Shown here: positions 51,716 through 59,445 of the stretch, piece after piece
Numbering within the stretch: position 1 is the first letter of the stretch
Layout: each line of letters starts with the position of its first letter
Source: Luteibacter anthropi
GTDB taxonomy: Bacteria; Pseudomonadota; Gammaproteobacteria; Xanthomonadales; Rhodanobacteraceae
Direction: 5' to 3'
DNA length: 64,000 bases
Assembly: GCF_011759365.1 (NCBI RefSeq)
Contig: NZ_JAARLZ010000001.1
Coordinates: 124,001-188,000 of the forward strand
The notes under the pieces: model-generated
The model's input: the letters and a program-made list of their open reading frames with translations, nothing else
What the model was told of the DNA's origin: nothing
The model's database searches: none
Translations under genes and position numbers: made by a program

Positions 51716-52918
51716 ATGTCCCGCTCCGAAGCCGTCTCTCCCGACCGTCGCGAACCCCACCTCACGGCCCTGCGCAATCTCAAGATGGCGCGCTCTGCGC
51801 ATGCCTTCGTGCGAGGGAACACCCTGCAGTTCTACGAGTGGCTGGAAGGTGCGGATCGCACCCTGCCCAAGGGACCCGATATCTGGATCTGTGGCGATTG
51901 CCATGTCAGCAATATCGGCCCGGTGGCTGACCGCGAGGGCGGGCTCGATATCCAGATCCGTGACCTCGACCAGGCGGTGATCGGCAACCCCGCGCACGAC
52001 ATCGTGCGGCTGGCGGTCTCTCTCGCTACCGCGGCACGCGGTTCCGACCTGCCCGGCGTGATCACCACCCGCATGGTGGAGCAGCTGATCGCGGGATACG
52101 AGCGCGGCATGGGTGGCGGTCGCAAGGAGTACCGCGTGGTGGCACGTCCGGACACCATCCGGCTGGTGATGAAGGCGGCACTCAAGCGCCGCTGGAAACA
52201 TCTGGCACGGGAACGCATGAAAGGCGTGCGCCCCGATATTCCCGAGGGTAAACGCTTCTGGCCCGTGACCGACGAAGAGCGGGCGCAACTGGAGAGCCTT
52301 GCCGCCACCGATGGCATGCGTGCGCTGGTGACCCAGCTGGTTCACCGCGACGACGATGCCACGATCGAACTGCTGGATGCGAAGTACTGGGTGAAGGGTT
52401 GCAGCTCGCTCGGGCGCCTGCGTTATGCCCTGCTCGTGCGATTGGCCGCCAAGGGTTCGCCGGACGAGTTGTGTCTGGTCGACGTCAAGGAAGCCCTGAA
52501 GGCTGCCGCGCCCCGCAGTGCCGATGCGGGCATGCCACGCGATAACGCCGAACGCGTGAAGCAGGGTGCGTTGCACCTGGCCCCCAACCTCGGCGAACGT
52601 ATGATGACCGGACGCATCCAGGGCCGCACGGTGTTCGTGCGCGAGCTGCGCCCGCAGGACCTAAAGATCGACCTGGAGCGCCTGGCCGACACCGAAGCCA
52701 TGGACGTCGCCCATTATCTCGGCAATGTGGTGGGCCGTGCGCATGCGAGCCAGCTCTCATGGCCCGAACGCAAGAGCTGGCTGGGCGAGCTGGCGCGTAA
52801 CCGGCCCAGGAGCATCGATGCCCCCTCATGGCTGTGGCGCAGCGTCGTCGAGCTGGTCCAGGCGCACGAGGGTGGTTACCTGGAACATTGCCGGCGCTTC
52901 GCCAACGAACTGCGTTGA
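51716..52918 (+). CDS. DUF2252 family protein
   Basis: The product is 400 residues from the ATG at 51716, with AAGGA upstream. The family signature is visible: FVRGNTLQFYEWL, WICGDCHVSNIGP and IQIRDLDQAVIGNPAHDIVRLAVSLA, which resemble aminoglycoside-phosphotransferase-like kinase motifs (GDCHxxN, RDxDxA). The biochemical role is unknown; a kinase-like fold is inferred. It is followed at once by two copies of a repeated palindromic module. Confidence 0.9.
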   Translation: MSRSEAVSPDRREPHLTALRNLKMARSAHAFVRGNTLQFYEWLEGADRTLPKGPDIWICGDCHVSNIGPVADREGGLDIQIRDLDQAVIGNPAHDIVRLAVSLATAARGSDLPGVITTRMVEQLIAGYERGMGGGRKEYRVVARPDTIRLVMKAALKRRWKHLARERMKGVRPDIPEGKRFWPVTDEERAQLESLAATDGMRALVTQLVHRDDDATIELLDAKYWVKGCSSLGRLRYALLVRLAAKGSPDELCLVDVKEALKAAAPRSADAGMPRDNAERVKQGALHLAPNLGERMMTGRIQGRTVFVRELRPQDLKIDLERLADTEAMDVAHYLGNVVGRAHASQLSWPERKSWLGELARNRPRSIDAPSWLWRSVVELVQAHEGGYLEHCRRFANELR

Positions 52919-52940
52919 GGCGAGTGCGCCCGCCGGCGCC

Positions 52941-52968
52941 TTGTGGATAACCCGGTAGATATCCACAG
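52941..52968. repeat. palindromic module copy 1 (TTGTGGATAA-N8-ATATCCACAG)
   Basis: The 28-bp module has arms TGTGGATA/TATCCACA and contains a perfect DnaA box (TTATCCACA, read on the minus strand) plus a near match. It lies 22 bp after the DUF2252 stop. Confidence 0.7.
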
Positions 52969-53005
52969 ACATACCGACAAGCGCGCTTGTGCTGCTACGC
53001 ATGGC

Positions 53006-53033
53006 TTGTGGATAACAAAGCACATATCCACAG
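53006..53033. repeat. palindromic module copy 2 (TTGTGGATAA-N8-ATATCCACAG)
   Basis: This copy has the same arms and the same 8-base spacer length as copy 1, starting 65 bp from it. It lies between the convergent DUF2252 and NmrA-like genes. Confidence 0.7.
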
Positions 53034-53058
53034 GTTGATCCCCTGCTCGAAAAGAGCC

Positions 53059-53934
53059 TTACCTCGAAAGGGGTAAGGCCATGCCCGCCACGACGTCCTC
53101 GAACGAACGATGGCCCCGCACATGTTCGGCCCCCTCGTGATCGAACGCGATATGGCCACTGTTGATCGCCTGGTTCATTTCGACGAAGCCCCTGATCGCA
53201 GTTCGTGAGAACGGGTTCTGCGCCAATACGCCTTCCCATGCGTTTTCATCGAGGGCCGCGGCCGTTACCGTCCGGCCCAGCGCGTGGCCCAATGCCCTGG
53301 CAATCTCATCCGGAGAGCGGGCTTGCGGACCTTCCAGGTTGATGATGCGACGGCCTTCCCACGACTGCCGCAGCATGTCGGCGGCCACATCGCCGATATC
53401 GGCCGTAGCGATCATGGGAAGCGCTTTATCCACAGGCGCCAGCAGACTGGGCAGCACACCCTCGCTGGCCGCCACGGCAAAGACCCGCTCCCAGTTCTCC
53501 ATGAAGTAGGCGGCGCGCAGGAAGGCCACGGGGATGCCAAGCGTCGCCATGCGTTGCTCGGCCATGCGGTTGGTGGCGATCACGCCGACACCATCGCGAT
53601 CCGCTCCAATCGACGAAAGCAGGACGAGCTTCGGCAGACCAGCCCGACGGATCGCTTCCGTTACGGCATCCGTCGTCCTCTGCGCATGCTCGAAGAGGTC
53701 TTCGCGGTCGTAGCCCGGCGGCTTGACGAGGTACGCTGCGGTGGCTCCCGCAAAGGCAGCCGCCATGCCCTCCACGTCGGAGAAGTCGGCCACGACGACC
53801 TCCGCGCCGCGCTCCTGCCATTGCGCAGCCTTGCTGATATCCCTCAACACCACGCGTACCGGCTCGCCTTCTGCAAGAAGACGCAAGGCCACGACGCGGC
53901 CGGTACGACCGGTGACACCTGTGACGACGTACAT
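53059..53934 (-). CDS. NmrA-like NAD(P)-binding protein
   Basis: The product is 291 residues. The N-terminal Rossmann motif is TGVTGRTGRVVALRL, followed by VVLRDISKA, ADFSD and VLLSSIGA, and ATADIGDVAA in the C-terminal half, as in NmrA/QOR2-type atypical SDRs. It may be a redox sensor or quinone reductase. AGGTG precedes the ATG at 53934. It is divergent from a LysR gene (91 bp) that probably controls it. Confidence 0.88.
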   Translation of the reverse strand: MYVVTGVTGRTGRVVALRLLAEGEPVRVVLRDISKAAQWQERGAEVVVADFSDVEGMAAAFAGATAAYLVKPPGYDREDLFEHAQRTTDAVTEAIRRAGLPKLVLLSSIGADRDGVGVIATNRMAEQRMATLGIPVAFLRAAYFMENWERVFAVAASEGVLPSLLAPVDKALPMIATADIGDVAADMLRQSWEGRRIINLEGPQARSPDEIARALGHALGRTVTAAALDENAWEGVLAQNPFSRTAIRGFVEMNQAINSGHIAFDHEGAEHVRGHRSFEDVVAGMALPLSR

Positions 53935-54025
53935 GATTCACCTGACATGCATGCCCGGACCGGGCGACCCGCCTAGAATGGTGATCGCACGCCCCCTCCC
54001 CAAATGCAGCAAAGACATAGCCGAC

Positions 54026-54973
54026 ATGCATCCGGTGGATATCGCTTCGCTCGATCTCAACCTGCTGAAGGTGCTGGACGCCTTGCTGAAGGAAGGCAGC
54101 GTCACGCGTGCCGGTGTACGACTGGGCCTCAGCCAGCCCGCCGCCAGCCGTGCCCTGGCGCGGTTGCGCAAACTGCTCGGGGATCCCCTGCTGGTGCGCA
54201 CACCGCAGGGACAGGAACTGACCCCACGCGCACTGTCACTCGCGGAGCCGCTGGAACGCCTGTTGGTAGAAGTCCGGCAGATCGTTGCGCCGGTACGCTT
54301 CGAGCCATGGACACTGGTAGGCCGCTTCACCGTCGCCAGCATGGATCACCTGACGACGCTGGTCGTACCTGGCCTTTCGGCGCGCCTGCAAGAGCTTGCA
54401 CCCAACGTGGATGTCGCCGTGCTTCCTGCCCGGGGCGACAACGTGGACCTCGTTACGCGCGGCGATGCCGATGTCGCCATCGGTCGTTTCGACGTCGATG
54501 CGCTACCCGCCAACATGCACTCGAAGCAGCTGTACGACGAACGGCTGGTGTGCGTGATCCGGCGTGATCATCCGATTCGTCAGGCACCATGGAATCTCCC
54601 GGCCTTCCTGTCGCTGGCTCATGTCGTGACGACCATCACGGGCGATGGCCCGGGCCTCGTCGATACGGCGCTCGCATCGATGGGGCATTCCCGCCGTATC
54701 GCGTTGCGTCTTCCCCAGTTCCTTACGGCCCCCCTGGTGGTGGCACAGGGCGACATGGTTGCGGTAATTCCCGAACGCCTGGCGTTGTACCTGTCGCGCC
54801 AGCTACCGCTGGCCCTGCTTGAACTGCCCTTCGCACTGGCGCCTTTCCCGTTGTCCATGATCTGGCATGCGAGGACTCATCGCGACCCGCGGTCCGCCTG
54901 GTTACGCCAGCAGCTGATGGCCGTCGTAGCGGCGGTTCCGGTCACGGAAACCCGAGGTATCGAACCGGACTGA
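54026..54973 (+). CDS. LysR family regulator (NodD-like)
   Basis: The product is 315 residues with HTH at residues 9-66 (DLNLLKVLDALLKEGSVTRAGVRLGLSQPAASRALARLRKLL) and an effector domain to the C-terminus. The ATG at 54026 (MHPVDIASLDLNLL) is typical of the subfamily; a longer upstream reading overlaps the NmrA gene and is discarded. It is divergent from NmrA, the likely target. Confidence 0.92.
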   Translation: MHPVDIASLDLNLLKVLDALLKEGSVTRAGVRLGLSQPAASRALARLRKLLGDPLLVRTPQGQELTPRALSLAEPLERLLVEVRQIVAPVRFEPWTLVGRFTVASMDHLTTLVVPGLSARLQELAPNVDVAVLPARGDNVDLVTRGDADVAIGRFDVDALPANMHSKQLYDERLVCVIRRDHPIRQAPWNLPAFLSLAHVVTTITGDGPGLVDTALASMGHSRRIALRLPQFLTAPLVVAQGDMVAVIPERLALYLSRQLPLALLELPFALAPFPLSMIWHARTHRDPRSAWLRQQLMAVVAAVPVTETRGIEPD

Positions 54974-54983
54974 ATGTACGTCG

Positions 54984-55011
54984 TTGTGGATAACTGCATA
55001 CATATCCACAG
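54984..55011. repeat. palindromic module copy 3 (TTGTGGATAA-N8-ATATCCACAG)
   Basis: The module has the same arms and 8-base spacer as the two copies at 53 kb, 11 bp after the LysR stop codon, between convergent genes. Confidence 0.7.
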
Positions 55012-55066
55012 GGAAGTCCACATGCATCGGCGGTGCGATACACAGATGATTCTCAAATCTTGAGAC

Positions 55067-55717
55067 TTACTTCCTGACCATGTAGCCGAAGCCACGAACG
55101 GTGCCGATGGCCTCTTGCCCGAGCTTGCGACGTAAGGAGTGCACCAGCACTTCCAGCGCGTTGGAGCCCACGTCGGAATCGCAGCCATAGACCGAGCGTT
55201 CGATGACATCACGCTGCACGATGCGACCTGGCCGGCACATCAGCGCGCGCAAGACGGCGAATTCCCTGCGGGTAAGCTCCACACGGCGTCCCTCCAGCGA
55301 GACTTCGAGCCGGCCGATATCCATGTGGATAGGGCCTGCCTGCATCCCGTTGTCGGCTTGTCCTTCATGGCGTCGTGCCAGGCAGCGGGCCCGTGCCGTG
55401 AGTTCGTCAAGGTCGAAGGGCGTGGCAAGACAGTCGTCGGCACCAGCATCCAGGGCGTCGATACGCGCCCTGGCGCTGTCGCAGGCCACGATGACGAGAA
55501 TCGGCGTGCGTACTCCGGCGCGCCTTGCATCACGCAGCAACCCGGTATCCACGGGCTCGGGCAACGCAATTACCACGAGATCCGCATCGGGCTGGCGCAG
55601 CGCTTCCAACGCACTATTGCCCGCGTTGATCCACAAGACCGTACAGGCCATCTGTTCGAAGGCGCGCTTCATCGCCATGCCCTGGCGTGGATCTTCTTCG
55701 ACGATGATGACGTACAT
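55067..55717 (-). CDS. OmpR-type response regulator with degenerate receiver
   Basis: The product is 216 residues from the ATG at 55717 (MYVIIVEEDPRQG). The receiver (1-115) keeps the acidic pair (E8, D9), but the phospho-acceptor position is Ala51 (DLVVIALPEP), the conserved Thr/Ser is Val77 and the conserved Lys is Thr99 (CLATPFDL). The C-terminal OmpR winged HTH (about 125-213) is intact (LTRREFAVLRALMCRPGRIV, VHSLRRKLG). No histidine kinase is beside it. It probably works without phosphorylation. Confidence 0.88.
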   Translation of the reverse strand: MYVIIVEEDPRQGMAMKRAFEQMACTVLWINAGNSALEALRQPDADLVVIALPEPVDTGLLRDARRAGVRTPILVIVACDSARARIDALDAGADDCLATPFDLDELTARARCLARRHEGQADNGMQAGPIHMDIGRLEVSLEGRRVELTRREFAVLRALMCRPGRIVQRDVIERSVYGCDSDVGSNALEVLVHSLRRKLGQEAIGTVRGFGYMVRK

Positions 55718-55819
55718 GTGGCAACCGGCTCCTTTGGAGAACCCGATTGTGCCGTGAATCACGCCACTTCCGTTACACGACTTCGGCCAGCCCACTTATC
55801 CACAGGACCTACGAAGCCC

Positions 55820-55978
55820 CTGTAGGAGCGAACCTTGTCCGCGACCGCACAAGCGAAGACAAACCAGGTAAAACACCCGATCCGACGAAGCGAGCGATCA
55901 CCGCCCGCCCCATCAGCACAACGCTTCCCTCGCCATAGCCATCATGACGATGGTCGCGCGCAAGGCGCGCTCCTGCCG
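55820..55978. repeat. REP elements, one divergent
   Basis: The arm 55820-55846 (TGTAGGAGCGAACCTTGTCCGCGACC) differs from the window's usual form and resembles pseudomonad REP sequences. The arm 55951-55977 is the normal inverse form with a changed end (CTCCTGCC). They lie between the pseudo-receiver regulator and dsbG. Confidence 0.75.
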
Positions 55979-56752
55979 TTACTTCGGGCCCAGGATACTT
56001 TCGAGGCCGCCCGAGCGCGGCATGCCGCCGAACTTCGACAGCTTGCCGTCCGCACCCTGCTGCACGATGCCCGGCGTACCCTGGATATCCAGCGACATCA
56101 TCAGCGCAAGGTTGCCGTCGAGCTGCTTCTGCACCTCGGGCGAAATGGTCTTCTCCGCCGCAATGCCACCCTTGGAGAACGCTTTTTCGTTGCGGGTAAG
56201 GGCTTCGGCCGGATCCTTCGCACCGAGGATGGCCGCCGCCTTGGCCGGGCTGTCCTCGCGGATGATGCCCACGACCAGATAACGGATCTGCACCTTTCCG
56301 CTTTCCACCCACGGCCGCGCCGCTTCCCAGAACGCATGGCAGTAGGGGCAGTTCGGATCGGTGAAGACATAGACCACGCGCGGCGCGCTGGGCTTGCCGT
56401 CCAGCACCCACTTCGACTCGGACAGCTGCTTCATGATCTTCGCCGCACGCGGCTTGATCACCAGCTCGTCCATTTTCTTCGCATCGATCCGGCTGCCCTG
56501 GGCATCGACGCGCGTGCCGACGATGGCATTGCCGTCAGGCGTGACATAGACCGACATGGGCTCGTCGCCGACGATGCCTGCAAAACCCCGTACGCTGCTG
56601 CCCGCGTCGAACTCCTGGACGTCGGTGAGGCCTTGCGCCTGCAAGGCCTTGAGCACGGGTGGCGGGGTCTTGCCATCGGCCGCATGGGCTCCGGTCGAGA
56701 CCATGATGGCCATGGCGAGGACGGCGCGGGGCCACAGGGGCAAACGGATCAT
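55979..56752 (-). CDS. dsbG: thiol:disulfide interchange protein DsbG
   Basis: The product is 257 residues from the ATG at 56752, with AAGGA 7 bases upstream; the ATG six bases earlier is too close to that site. The signal peptide ends STGAHAADG. An N-terminal dimerisation domain (about 28-100) leads to a thioredoxin fold with active site CPYC in FTDPNCPYCHAFW. DsbG keeps periplasmic thiols reduced and corrects disulfides, with electrons from DsbD. CPYC rather than CGYC favours DsbG over DsbC. Confidence 0.92.
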   Translation of the reverse strand: MIRLPLWPRAVLAMAIMVSTGAHAADGKTPPPVLKALQAQGLTDVQEFDAGSSVRGFAGIVGDEPMSVYVTPDGNAIVGTRVDAQGSRIDAKKMDELVIKPRAAKIMKQLSESKWVLDGKPSAPRVVYVFTDPNCPYCHAFWEAARPWVESGKVQIRYLVVGIIREDSPAKAAAILGAKDPAEALTRNEKAFSKGGIAAEKTISPEVQKQLDGNLALMMSLDIQGTPGIVQQGADGKLSKFGGMPRSGGLESILGPK

Positions 56753-56854
56753 GGGCATTCCTTCATCGGTTGTTCTTCAGGGACAGACCGATGTTCGCCG
56801 GTTTTCCTTACATGCGAAACCCAAGGGGCGCCGGATCAGCTTTTGGCTGAGAGC

Positions 56855-57304
56855 CTAGCGCAGCCGCAGGCTGTAACGAACGAAGTCATCGGCGCTGACG
56901 AATTCGTCGTAAAGACGCCTTGCCGGATTGTCCTGGCGCGTGTGCCAGTAGAGGCGCGACCAGCCCTGTGACTTGCCTGACGTTACGAGGTCTTCGATGA
57001 GCTTTCGCCCGATGCCCTTGCCACGGCAGGACGGATCGACGAACAGGTCTTCGAGATAGCACACCGGTTCCACTACCCAGGTTCCCTCATGCAGGAGGCT
57101 GATGCTGAAGCCGACCACGGTGCCGTCCATGTCGGCCACGCGGCAGGTCAGTGCGGAATCCGTGCCGAGGATGCGCTGCCACGTTCTCGCTGTGACTTCC
57201 GGGGCAACGCTCGCTTCGTAGAACGCGTTGTAGCCGGCCCACAAGGCCAACCACGCAGCTTCGTCGGCGGTGTTGGCATCCCGGATGATGAGGTGATCAG
57301 ACAT
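56855..57304 (-). CDS. GNAT family N-acetyltransferase
   Basis: The product is 149 residues, a single GNAT domain with the acetyl-CoA loop DPSCRGKGIGRKLIEDLV and the preceding strand CYLEDLFVDP. AGGA lies 10 bases before the ATG. The substrate is unknown. It follows the LysR gene (57335-58249) on the same strand by 30 bp, so the two may share a transcript. Confidence 0.9.
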   Translation of the reverse strand: MSDHLIIRDANTADEAAWLALWAGYNAFYEASVAPEVTARTWQRILGTDSALTCRVADMDGTVVGFSISLLHEGTWVVEPVCYLEDLFVDPSCRGKGIGRKLIEDLVTSGKSQGWSRLYWHTRQDNPARRLYDEFVSADDFVRYSLRLR

Positions 57305-57334
57305 GCGAAAGTTTTCCTGGAACTGCGTGGGGTA

Positions 57335-58249
57335 TCAGGTCAGCGCAGGCAACGTGTCAGCAAGAAAGTCTACCAGCGCCCGCACAGAGGGCAGCATGTA
57401 CCGCCGCGACGGAAAGACAAGGTGCAGCACCAGCTCCGGTGTGCTCCAGCCTTCGAGTACCTTGACGACGTCGCCACGATCCAGCGCTGCCTTGCAGGCT
57501 GCGTCGGGCAGCATGGCGATACCCAACCCGCGCATGGTGGCGTTGAGGACGGCTTCGCTATCCATGCAGGTAAGCACCGGCTGGTGGCGAACCATCGCCG
57601 ACTGGCCCGTCGCATTGACCAGCGTCCATTCCTGCCACCCGTCTCCTGCCCCATAGACGAGGGTGCGCTCCTGGCGCAGGTCTTCCGGATGCGACAGCGC
57701 GGTATGTGGTTCGTAGTTTCTGCCTGCAACAAGAATGCGCCTGCTCACTCCGAGCCGCTTGGTAACAAGATCGGGCTCCATGTCGTCAGGACGATAGAGC
57801 CTTATCGCGACATCGATGGACTCTCCCTGGAGGTCGACGCGCCGGTCGGTGGTCACGACCACCAGGCGAACGTTCGGATAGGAGGCCATGAACGTCGGAA
57901 GGTGCGGAGCAAGATAGAGCCGCGTCGCCAGGGCGGGGCAACTCAGGCGGACCAGCCCGCCCGGACTGGCGCTCGCCACATCGACGACTTCCTGTGCGGC
58001 CAACGCCTGTTCTATCGAAGACTGGCTGTGCGCAAAGAACCGGGTACCCAGCTCGGTCAATGTCACCCGCCGCGTGGTCCGGTGAAGCAGGCGTGCACCA
58101 AGACGCTCTTCGAGCATGGCAACCCGGGCGCTGAGTCTCGACTTCGGAATATCCAGCACGCGAGCGGCCGCGGAAAATCCACCGTGCTCGGCCACCATCA
58201 CGAAATAGTAGAGATCGTTGAGATCTTCGAGGATCGCCTGGGTCTTCAC
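57335..58249 (-). CDS. LysR family regulator
   Basis: The product is 304 residues beginning at a GTG at 58249; no other start lies upstream of the HTH. The HTH (residues about 8-68: LNDLYYFVMVAEHGGFSAAARVLDIPKSRLSARVAMLE) and the effector domain are intact. It is of the type that regulates divergently placed oxidoreductases; here the divergent gene is the F420-reductase-like protein at 58453. Confidence 0.9.
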   Translation of the reverse strand: MKTQAILEDLNDLYYFVMVAEHGGFSAAARVLDIPKSRLSARVAMLEERLGARLLHRTTRRVTLTELGTRFFAHSQSSIEQALAAQEVVDVASASPGGLVRLSCPALATRLYLAPHLPTFMASYPNVRLVVVTTDRRVDLQGESIDVAIRLYRPDDMEPDLVTKRLGVSRRILVAGRNYEPHTALSHPEDLRQERTLVYGAGDGWQEWTLVNATGQSAMVRHQPVLTCMDSEAVLNATMRGLGIAMLPDAACKAALDRGDVVKVLEGWSTPELVLHLVFPSRRYMLPSVRALVDFLADTLPALT

Positions 58250-58452
58250 TGGATTGTCCGGTCAGGGGTAACGGCGCGTTCGACTATGGCGGCTATATGC
58301 CCGTTTTTTCGTGTTCTAGCCTGTAGGAACCTCCCACGCATGGTCAAGTTGGCCGGGAATGCTCCGTTCCCGAAGACGCTCAAGACCTGATCGACATGCC
58401 CCGGCTCCATAGGGGCTTTGTTCCCTGACGAAAAGAAAGCAGGAAATCCAGT

Positions 58453-59055
58453 ATGAGAATCGGCATCCTCGGTACGGGCCGTCTGGGCTCGGCACTCGCC
58501 TTGCGCATGGTGCGCACAGGACATCAGGTGGTGCTCGCCAACCGGCGTGGACCAGAATCCCTTTCCCGCCTCATGGGCCAGCTGGGCCCTGGTGCTCGCG
58601 CAGGTTCCGTCGCGGAGGTGGCTGCACAGGATGTGATCGTTCTGGCTGTCCGCTGGGAGGATGCCGGCGAGGCCATCGCCTCGCTCGGCTCGCTGAAGGG
58701 AAAAATAGTGATCGATACGACCAACCCCTACATGGAGAAAGACGGACATATTTCCCTCATCGATATCGGGGATAAGACTTCGAGCGAAGTCATCGCCGGC
58801 ATGCTGCCCGGTGTCCATGTCGTCAAGGCCTTCAATACCTTGCTGGCGGATATGCTGGGTTCCAATCCGGGCAAGGGCGGTGGCCGCAGGGTGATTTTCT
58901 ACTCCGGTGACGATCCCACCGCCAAGGCTACCGTGAAATCCATCATCGCCACCTCGGGGTGGGCATCTGTGGATCTGGGTAGTCTGGTACAGGGTGGACG
59001 ACTGCAACAGGCCGGCGGGTCGCTTGCTGGTCTCAATCTGGTGCAGTTCACTTAA
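58453..59055 (+). CDS. NADP oxidoreductase-like protein (F420-dependent reductase family)
   Basis: The product is 200 residues with the Rossmann motif MRIGILGTGRLGSALALRMVRTGHQV and then LANRRGPESL, typical of the NADPH-binding domain shared with F420-dependent NADP reductase and ProC-like proteins. The family also includes F420-free dehydrogenases, which is more likely here because F420 is not expected in this lineage. It is divergent from the LysR gene at 58249, which probably controls it. Confidence 0.88.
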   Translation: MRIGILGTGRLGSALALRMVRTGHQVVLANRRGPESLSRLMGQLGPGARAGSVAEVAAQDVIVLAVRWEDAGEAIASLGSLKGKIVIDTTNPYMEKDGHISLIDIGDKTSSEVIAGMLPGVHVVKAFNTLLADMLGSNPGKGGGRRVIFYSGDDPTAKATVKSIIATSGWASVDLGSLVQGGRLQQAGGSLAGLNLVQFT

Positions 59056-59145
59056 GTGCGTCTGTCGTCATCGGCCCGGGACACCTGGCGCATCGCATCA
59101 ACCGGAGTCGACGGAACGGCGCCGGTAGTTGCAACACACGACAAA

Positions 59146-59176
59146 GCCCGGGAGTCAGTTATCTGGCTCCCGGGCA
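59146..59176 (-). terminator. rho-independent terminator downstream of a 25-codon ORF
   Basis: The stem GCCCGGGAG/CTCCCGGGC with a loop of about 13 bases is followed by TTTGT on the minus strand. It lies 20 bp past the stop of the small ORF at 59197-59274 and may also serve the + strand gene ending at 59055. Confidence 0.7.
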
Positions 59177-59196
59177 AATGAGTCTACCGATCCGGT

Positions 59197-59274
59197 CTAG
59201 CCGAGCATTTCGCCCGCCAGCCCGGAAATCCACAAAATGATCTTCCAGACTGAAACAAGGATGTTCATCGTCAT
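59197..59274 (-). CDS. 25-residue hydrophobic peptide ORF
   Basis: The 25-codon ORF begins MTMNILVSVWK and ends GLAGEMLG, with a central hydrophobic stretch (IILWISG) flanked by a Lys and a Glu. It would be a short membrane-inserting or amphipathic peptide. A GAGG lies about 11 bases upstream of the first ATG. It is followed by a strong terminator on the same strand and has no neighbour in operon. I do not recognise the sequence. Being so short it could also be noncoding RNA; that is the main alternative. Confidence 0.4.
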   Translation of the reverse strand: MTMNILVSVWKIILWISGLAGEMLG

Positions 59275-59445
59275 GCCAATACTTGCCTCGAGCTAAAGGT
59301 ATTTCGTTTATTCACTGACGGGAACGGGTCAGGTGGCGTCCGGGGCAAGGTCGGTGCGCATCGGCCACGCGGGAAGCCTCCGCATGGTTCGTCAACGAAT
59401 GCATTCGCACCGGTGACCACAGGAATGCGTCTTTGCCGGGTTCTG

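Noticed and set aside
52941-53033. CRISPR-like array from the repeated module
   Set aside because: Only two tandem copies, the variable part is 8 bases inside the palindrome, and there are no cas genes.
49041-55804. Possibility that the DnaA-box cluster is the chromosomal origin
   Set aside because: No dnaA, dnaN, recF, gyrB or rpmH nearby, and no AT-rich unwinding region; listed instead as a possible titration or regulatory cluster.
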